A stretch of 62,029 bases of DNA from Methylobacterium bullatum. GTDB lineage: Bacteria; Pseudomonadota; Alphaproteobacteria; Rhizobiales; Beijerinckiaceae. Positions 56,758-62,029 of the stretch are shown here, in pieces; the stretch's first letter is position 1; each line of letters starts with the position of its first letter. A program made the translations under genes and the position numbers. The notes beneath the pieces are model-generated. The model was given only the letters and a program-made list of their open reading frames with translations. It did not search any database and was not told the origin of the DNA. The stretch is taken from assembly GCF_014845095.1 (NCBI RefSeq), contig NZ_NKUG01000074.1:1-62029 (forward strand), written 5' to 3'.

Positions 56758-58161
56758 TCACACCCGCGAGAACTCGAATTCCGCGTTGATCGCCTTCCAG
56801 TCGTCATAGTACGGCGCGAACTGGGGCGGGATCTTGTAGGGCGCGCAGCGCTTCACCGCACGAAGCGCCGCCTCGGCGAGGGAGCGGTCCACGGCGTTGG
56901 CGCCGCCGCGCATGATCCGCGGCTCGGTGCTCAGGGCACCGTTGGCGGAGAGGCGGATGTCGAGCATCGGCAGCACCACGCCCTGCGAAGCGCCGGGGGG
57001 CGCCGAGTAGCAGCGCTCGATCTGCTGGGTCAGCATCCCGATCAGCGAATCGCGCATGGAGGGCGAGAGGCGCTGCGAGGTACCGCTGGCAGCCCCCAGC
57101 GAGGCCGTGCGCTGGACCTCGTGGCCAGTCGCGCCGGTGGATTGCGAGGGTGCCCGCGAGGCGAGCAGTTGCTTGATGTCACCGGAACTGAACTTGTCGG
57201 CGAGCTCGGCCTGCTTCTTCGCCTTGGCCTCGGCATCGGCCTTGGCGCGCGCATCCGCCATGGCTTTCGCCTTGGCCTTCGCGGCGGCATCGGCCCTGGC
57301 CTTCGCCTCGGCCTGGGCCTTGGCATCCGCAGCGGCTTTGGCTTCAGCGACGGCCTGCTGACGTTCGGCCTCGGCCTTCGCCTTCGCTTCGGCCTTGGCT
57401 TCCGCCTCGGCTTCGGCCTTCTCCGCCTTGGCGAGCGCTTCGGCCTTGGCCTTCGCGTCGGCCCGCGCCTTCGCGTCGGCCTGGGCCTTGGCTTCCGCCA
57501 GGGCCTTGGCCTTCTCGGCCTTGGCAGCCTCCGCCTTGGCGATGGCCTCGGCCTCCTGGCGCTCGATGAGCTCGGCGAGTTTCTCGCGCTTCTCGGCCTC
57601 GACCTTGGCGGCCTTCACCGCCTCGGCCTTTGCTTCGTCCTTGGCCGCCTCAGCCTTGGCGGCGGCCTTGGCCTCTGCCTTGGCCTCTGCCTTGGCCTCC
57701 GCCGCAGCCTTGGCTTCCGCCGCTTTGGCGGCCTCGGCTTTGGCAGCCTCCTTGGCGAGCTTCGCCGCTTCGGCCTTGGCGGCAGCCTCCGCCGCTTCCT
57801 TGTCGGATTCGTGGTCGGGCATGCGCAGGGGCATCTCCTCGGCGCTGGCGACCTTCATGTCGGCCGGGCGTTTCGGGGGCGCGGGCGCATCGACCTTGGC
57901 ATTCTCGGGCTCGCGCTCCTCGACCTTCTCCGCGACCTTGTCGGCGTGCGGCTTGGCGTCGGGCATCGGCTTGTCGGCGTTCTTCTCGCCCTTGGTCAGT
58001 TCCGAGAATTGCTGCTCGGTCATCACCTCCACCGGCACGCCTTCCTGGGCGTCGGGCAGGGCGGGAGCGGCGACGGACATCAGCGCCACGGTGAGCACGG
58101 CGACATGCACGCCGCTCGACACCCAGACGCCCGGTTCCCGGAATTTGGAGGGAAGCTTCAC
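56758..58161 (-). CDS. tolA: TolA, periplasm-spanning Tol protein
   Basis: A 467-residue protein with one N-terminal helix (about 12-34), a long Ala/Lys/Glu/Asp coiled-coil domain (about 110-320) and a C-terminal TolA domain (about 370-467: MLTQQIERCYSAPPGASQGVV and VKRCAPYKIPPQFAPYYDDW with the two Cys that form the domain's disulfide). It connects the TolQR motor to TolB/Pal. It lies 15 bases after tolR. Confidence 0.93.
   Translation of the reverse strand: MKLPSKFREPGVWVSSGVHVAVLTVALMSVAAPALPDAQEGVPVEVMTEQQFSELTKGEKNADKPMPDAKPHADKVAEKVEEREPENAKVDAPAPPKRPADMKVASAEEMPLRMPDHESDKEAAEAAAKAEAAKLAKEAAKAEAAKAAEAKAAAEAKAEAKAEAKAAAKAEAAKDEAKAEAVKAAKVEAEKREKLAELIERQEAEAIAKAEAAKAEKAKALAEAKAQADAKARADAKAKAEALAKAEKAEAEAEAKAEAKAKAEAERQQAVAEAKAAADAKAQAEAKARADAAAKAKAKAMADARAKADAEAKAKKQAELADKFSSGDIKQLLASRAPSQSTGATGHEVQRTASLGAASGTSQRLSPSMRDSLIGMLTQQIERCYSAPPGASQGVVLPMLDIRLSANGALSTEPRIMRGGANAVDRSLAEAALRAVKRCAPYKIPPQFAPYYDDWKAINAEFEFSRV
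57200..57834 (-). repeat. Low-complexity coiled-coil coding repeat in tolA
   Basis: Encodes about 210 residues built almost only from Ala, Lys, Glu and Asp, many as AEAKAKAEAK-type units. The DNA shows matching short-period repetition, so slippage and assembly errors are possible here. Confidence 0.6.
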
Positions 58162-58176
58162 GATCCGCCGCGCCCG

Positions 58177-58620
58177 TTACTTCTGGTCCGGCTCGGTGAC
58201 GAGGGCGACCTTCTTGAAGCCGCCTCCGGTCACGATCGCCATCACCTGGGCCACGCGGCCGTAATCCACCCGCTTGTCGCCGCGCACGAAGACGCGCTCC
58301 TCGAAGCCGGACTTGGAGGTCTCCACGAGCTTCGGCACGATGGTGTCGTCGGTGAGCTCGGCCTCGCCGAGGAAGACCTGGCCGGTCTGGCGGATAGACA
58401 GGGTCACCGGCGTCGAATCGGAATTGAGCGGGCTCGCCTTGGATTGCGGCAGGTCGAGGGGCACGCCCACCGTCATCATCGGCGCGGCCACCATGAACAC
58501 GATCAGCAGCACGAGCACGACGTCGATGAACGGCGTCATGTTGATCTCGTTGATGGCACCGCCGCGCCGCGCGCGACGCCGCCTGCTGCCACCCTGCGCC
58601 GCTCCGTGGGCCATGCCCAT
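58177..58620 (-). CDS. tolR: Tol-Pal system membrane protein TolR
   Basis: A 147-residue protein with one helix carrying the proton-pathway Asp in INMTPFIDVVLVLLIVFMVA (about 30-49), then MMTVGVPLDLPQSKA and a periplasmic domain. It works with TolQ, 32 bases upstream. The N-terminus is Arg-rich. Confidence 0.95.
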   Translation of the reverse strand: MGMAHGAAQGGSRRRRARRGGAINEINMTPFIDVVLVLLIVFMVAAPMMTVGVPLDLPQSKASPLNSDSTPVTLSIRQTGQVFLGEAELTDDTIVPKLVETSKSGFEERVFVRGDKRVDYGRVAQVMAIVTGGGFKKVALVTEPDQK

Positions 58621-58652
58621 GATCGTGCCTCGATGCTTCTAAGGATGCGGGA

Positions 58653-59369
<717 letters not shown>

Positions 59370-59618
59370 GCGTTCGTCCTCGTCCCGGGTCGACCGGGAG
59401 GTCGACTCCCGCGCTCCACCTGACCCGGGCGGTATGTTCCCCAGATCGCTGGTGAATCTGTCGAAAGTATGGGGTGCATCGCAAAATGCACGCCGCACCT
59501 TCCTCGGCCGTCAAGGTTAATGAACCATGAGGAAGTGTCGAATTCTCTCCTGCCGGAGGTCTCACTGTCCTGGGCACATCGCTTTGCCGACCGAAAGCCG
59601 GGCCGGCCCTGCCGGAGC
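59370..59618. other. tolQ upstream region
   Basis: About 250 bases between ybgC and tolQ. It holds two hairpins: GTCGACC/GGTCGAC near 59391-59413 and GGTGC(A)/GCACC near 59472-59500. No gene was recognised. An internal tolQ promoter is likely but not identifiable. Confidence 0.4.
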
Positions 59619-60032
59619 CTAAAGCGACGGAGTCGCGAAACGCTGGGCCATGGCCCGGCGGAGGCTGTCCGGAAGACGAACCGCGCGGCCATCGCGCACC
59701 GCCGCCACGGTGACCTCGGCCTTGAGCAGGACCTCGTCGCCGCGCCGCACCTCCTGGATCATCGGCATCGAAGCGCCGCGCAGTTCGACGACGGTGGTCA
59801 TGATGGCGAGCATGTCGTCCATCCGCGCCGGCTTCAGGAAGTCCAGCACCATGCGCCGCACCACGAAGATCAACCCGGCATCGCGCGCGAGGTCGACCTG
59901 CTCCATGGCGAGGGCGCGAAGCAGCTCGGTGCGGCCGCGCTCCATGTAGCGCAAGTAATTGGCGTGATAGACGAAACCTGAGAAATCGGTGTCTTCGTAA
60001 TAGACGCGGATATCGATGCGATGAGAGGTCAT
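59619..60032 (-). CDS. ybgC: Tol-Pal-associated acyl-CoA thioesterase YbgC
   Basis: A 137-residue hot-dog-fold thioesterase. YYEDTDFSGFVYHANYLRYMERGRTELL (encoded about 59930-60010) contains the catalytic Asp and the family's YHANYL signature. It hydrolyses short- to long-chain acyl-CoA. It precedes tolQ as in most proteobacteria. Its start overlaps the stop of the phosphoesterase gene by 4 bases (ATGA). Confidence 0.94.
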   Translation of the reverse strand: MTSHRIDIRVYYEDTDFSGFVYHANYLRYMERGRTELLRALAMEQVDLARDAGLIFVVRRMVLDFLKPARMDDMLAIMTTVVELRGASMPMIQEVRRGDEVLLKAEVTVAAVRDGRAVRLPDSLRRAMAQRFATPSL

Positions 60033-61003
60033 GCGATGGCTTCCGAGGATAGGTCGACCACGACGATCTCGGGGGGAACGCCGAAGCGAACCGGCGCGAT
60101 GCTGTTGCCGAGGCCGCCGGAGACGACGAGATCCGCCTGCTCGCGGACATGGCCGTAGGCGTAACGGTTGGCGTAACGCGACGGAACCACGGGAGAGTAA
60201 CCGAACAGCCGCACCTGGCCGCCATGGGTATGGCCGGACAGGGTCAGCGCCACATGGGCCGGAACCTGCGGAAAGATGTCCGGCTCGTGCGCCAGCAGGA
60301 CCGTCGGCGCGCCCTGCGGCACGGCGGCGAGCGTCTTGTCGAGATCGTCGACCCCGATGCGGGCATAGCCGTGACGCTTGGCGCCCGGCAGCAGGGCGAG
60401 CTGGTCGCCAAGTCCCGCAAGCCAGAACGCGCGCCCGTCCTTTTCCAACCGGATAGCCTCGTTCTCGAGGACGCGGATGCCGGCCCGCGTCAGGGCCTCC
60501 CCGGCGATGGTCGGCCCCGCCCCGCGCGCCTGCGCTGAACGGTCCTCCCACCAATCGTGATTTCCGAGAATGGCACAAGTGCCCAGCGGCGCCCTGAGCC
60601 GGCCGAGTTCGGGCGCCCATTCGGCGGCCTCGACATAGCGTGTGACGAAGTTCTGCCCGGTGACGTAGTCGCCGAGGAGCACCATCAGGTCGCCGCCGAG
60701 CGCATTGGCGGTCTCGACGATGCCGGCGATGCGGGCGGCACTCATCCACGGCTCGCACGCATGGATGTCGGCCAGCGCCACGATGCGGAGCTTCAGCCCG
60801 GCGGGCCAGTGGCCCTTCGGCGTGATGGCGTAGCGCGTCACCGACAGGCGCATGGGCTCGATGCCGACGCCGTAGGCGGCCGTCGCACCTCCTGCCAGGG
60901 CCATGCCGCCGAGGCCGGCGAGAACCGTCCGGCGCGTGATCCTCACCGCTCGTGTCCTGGAGGGCAGAGCCTCCTCGCCGATCCGATCGTCAACCGGGTT
61001 CAT
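60029..61003 (-). CDS. Tat-exported metallophosphoesterase, paralog 2
   Basis: A 324-residue calcineurin-like phosphoesterase with a twin-arginine signal RITRRTVLAGLGGMALAGG (about 22-40). Metal motifs: ALADIHACE (about 74-82), LLGDYVTG, LGNHDWWEDR and SGHTHGGQVRL (about 253-263). It is closely related to the upstream gene and overlaps it by 4 bases. The YaeI-type family acts on phosphodiesters; the substrate here is unknown. Confidence 0.9.
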   Translation of the reverse strand: MNPVDDRIGEEALPSRTRAVRITRRTVLAGLGGMALAGGATAAYGVGIEPMRLSVTRYAITPKGHWPAGLKLRIVALADIHACEPWMSAARIAGIVETANALGGDLMVLLGDYVTGQNFVTRYVEAAEWAPELGRLRAPLGTCAILGNHDWWEDRSAQARGAGPTIAGEALTRAGIRVLENEAIRLEKDGRAFWLAGLGDQLALLPGAKRHGYARIGVDDLDKTLAAVPQGAPTVLLAHEPDIFPQVPAHVALTLSGHTHGGQVRLFGYSPVVPSRYANRYAYGHVREQADLVVSGGLGNSIAPVRFGVPPEIVVVDLSSEAIA

Positions 61004-61944
61004 GCCATGGGCTCCGAGGACAGGTCGACCACCACGATCTCTGGCGGAACCCCGAAGCGCACCGGCAGGCCGCTCATGCCTAGGCCACCGGAAACCACGA
61101 GGTCGGTCTGCTCGCGCACATGGCCATAGGCGTAGCGCCGCCCATACCGGGAGGGGACGACGGGGGCGTAGCCAAGGAGCCGGACCTGTCCGCCATGGGT
61201 ATGGCCCGAAAGGGTCAGCGCCACATGGGCGGGCACCTGCGGGAAGATGTCCGGCTCATGGGCGAGAAGGATGGAGGGCGCGCCGTCGGGGATCGCCGCG
61301 AGGGTGGCCGGCAGGTCGTCGCTTCCCTTCCGGGGGAGACCGAAGCGCCACCATGTGCGCTCGAAGCTCAGTTGATCTCCGAGCCCGGCGAGCCAGACCT
61401 CGTGTCCCCTCACCCGCAGAGGCAGGGCCTCGTTCTCGAGCACGCGGATGCCGGCGCGGGTCAGGGCCTCCCCGGCGAAGGTCGGGCCGTGCCCGCGCTC
61501 GCAGGCGGCGCGATCGGCCCACCAATCGTGATTGCCGAGGATGGCGTAGGTGCCCAGCGGCGCCTTCAACGCCCCGAGGACGGGTGCCCAATCGGCGGAG
61601 TCCACGATGCCGGCGAGCCGGTCCATGCCATTCACGTAGTCGCCGAGCAGCACGATCACGTCGCCGCCGAGGCCGTTGGCCGCCTCGACGATCCGCCGGA
61701 TGTGCTGAGGCGTCATGAAGGGATCGCAGGCATGGACGTCGGAGACGGCAACGATCCGCAGGGTCAGGCCGGCCGGCCACGGCGCCATCGGGGTGATCCG
61801 GTAGCGCGTGATGGCGAGACGCATCGGCTCGATACCGATTCCGTAGGCGGCCGTACCGCTGCCCGCGAGCGCCACGGCGCCGAGGCCGAGCACGACGGTG
61901 CGGCGGGTGATCCGGACCGGGGAGGATGCGGGGTCGGAGCTCAT
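61000..61944 (-). CDS. Tat-exported metallophosphoesterase, paralog 1
   Basis: A 314-residue paralog of the next gene with the same layout: Tat signal VRITRRTVVLGLGAVALAG (about 11-29), VSDVHACDPF, LLGDYVNG, LGNHDWWADR and SGHTHGGQVRLLGYAPVVPS. The N-terminal SDPASSPV is shorter than in paralog 2. The tandem pair, joined by ATGA overlaps to each other and to ybgC, is probably one operon reading into tol. The two proteins are similar over nearly their full length. Confidence 0.9.
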   Translation of the reverse strand: MSSDPASSPVRITRRTVVLGLGAVALAGSGTAAYGIGIEPMRLAITRYRITPMAPWPAGLTLRIVAVSDVHACDPFMTPQHIRRIVEAANGLGGDVIVLLGDYVNGMDRLAGIVDSADWAPVLGALKAPLGTYAILGNHDWWADRAACERGHGPTFAGEALTRAGIRVLENEALPLRVRGHEVWLAGLGDQLSFERTWWRFGLPRKGSDDLPATLAAIPDGAPSILLAHEPDIFPQVPAHVALTLSGHTHGGQVRLLGYAPVVPSRYGRRYAYGHVREQTDLVVSGGLGMSGLPVRFGVPPEIVVVDLSSEPMA

Positions 61945-62029
61945 GGGGTGGAGGTCGCCTTTCGGCCGGGTCTATCGCAGAGGACTTGCTGTTCGGAGCG
62001 ACGTTAGCCCTCCTCTCCCCGCGAGCGGG
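61945..62029. other. Upstream region of the phosphoesterase-tol cluster
   Basis: 85 bases to the window edge; probably the start of the promoter region. No element was recognised. Confidence 0.3.

Noticed and set aside
57200..57834. Tandem DNA repeat array resembling CRISPR or a minisatellite
   Set aside because: The periodicity comes from the Ala/Lys/Glu coiled coil of TolA; unit lengths vary and there are no spacers.

Overview
The window is GC-rich, densely coding chromosomal DNA from an alphaproteobacterium, most likely a Rhizobiales member close to Methylobacterium/Methylorubrum. The clues are a 14-gene nuo operon with separate nuoC and nuoD, a short alphaproteobacterial-type ProS, an Hsp20-DUF1150 pair, FlaF, an alphaproteobacterial LexA box (GTTC-N7-GTTC), an EcfG-like promoter (GGAAC-N17-CGTT) and recurrent 113-114 bp palindromes. 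The genus is inferred from gene content and order; no database search was run. No rRNA, tRNA, CRISPR array, prophage, transposase or insertion sequence was seen.

Layout. 0-3.4 kb (+): the end of a 5-formyl-THF cyclo-ligase, a YmdB-type phosphoesterase, and a MotA/TolQ-like plus OmpA/MotB-like membrane pair. 3.4-3.6 kb (-): a 34-codon, single-helix membrane protein whose promoter spacer holds a perfect LexA box. 3.9-26.8 kb (-): lolD, lolC/E, proS, DUF1467, mce, rnj and birA, downstream of and nearly contiguous with nuoN to nuoA. The nuo operon carries an extra secreted-protein gene between nuoD and nuoE. 27.3-31.0 kb (+): a GT4 glycosyltransferase and an amylo-alpha-1,6-glucosidase-like enzyme. 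31.2-35.1 kb: infC (ATT start), a second GT4 enzyme, an alpha/beta hydrolase, and hsp20-DUF1150 behind an RpoH-like promoter and a structured leader.

35.5-41.3 kb: a conserved-looking secreted protein with exbB-exbD-tonB, a small phosphoesterase, then an accessory patch of tiny secreted or membrane proteins with flaF and a FlaG-like gene. 41.4-43.3 kb (-): modC and modB without modA. 43.8-51.4 kb (+): prmA, an M24 aminopeptidase P, a small membrane protein, a DadA-like FAD oxidase, DsbD and a periplasmic redoxin. 51.4-55.2 kb: a GNAT-like protein, an MFS transporter and a GSU2403-type nucleotidyltransferase. 55.2-62 kb (-): two overlapping Tat-exported phosphoesterases, ybgC, tolQ, tolR, tolA and tolB; no pal follows tolB.

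Themes. Three separate MotA/TolQ/ExbB-type proton-channel systems lie in 62 kb (1.5, 36 and 59 kb). Stress control is visible at single-promoter level: LexA at 3.6 kb, RpoH plus a possible RNA thermometer at 35 kb, and EcfG at 38.9 kb. One of three copies of a long palindromic repeat lies inside birA without breaking its frame, adding about 38 residues next to the KWPND motif. The strongest candidate for an undescribed system is the SOS-controlled micro-membrane protein at 3.5 kb, which resembles in size, topology and regulation the Caulobacter SidA division inhibitor.
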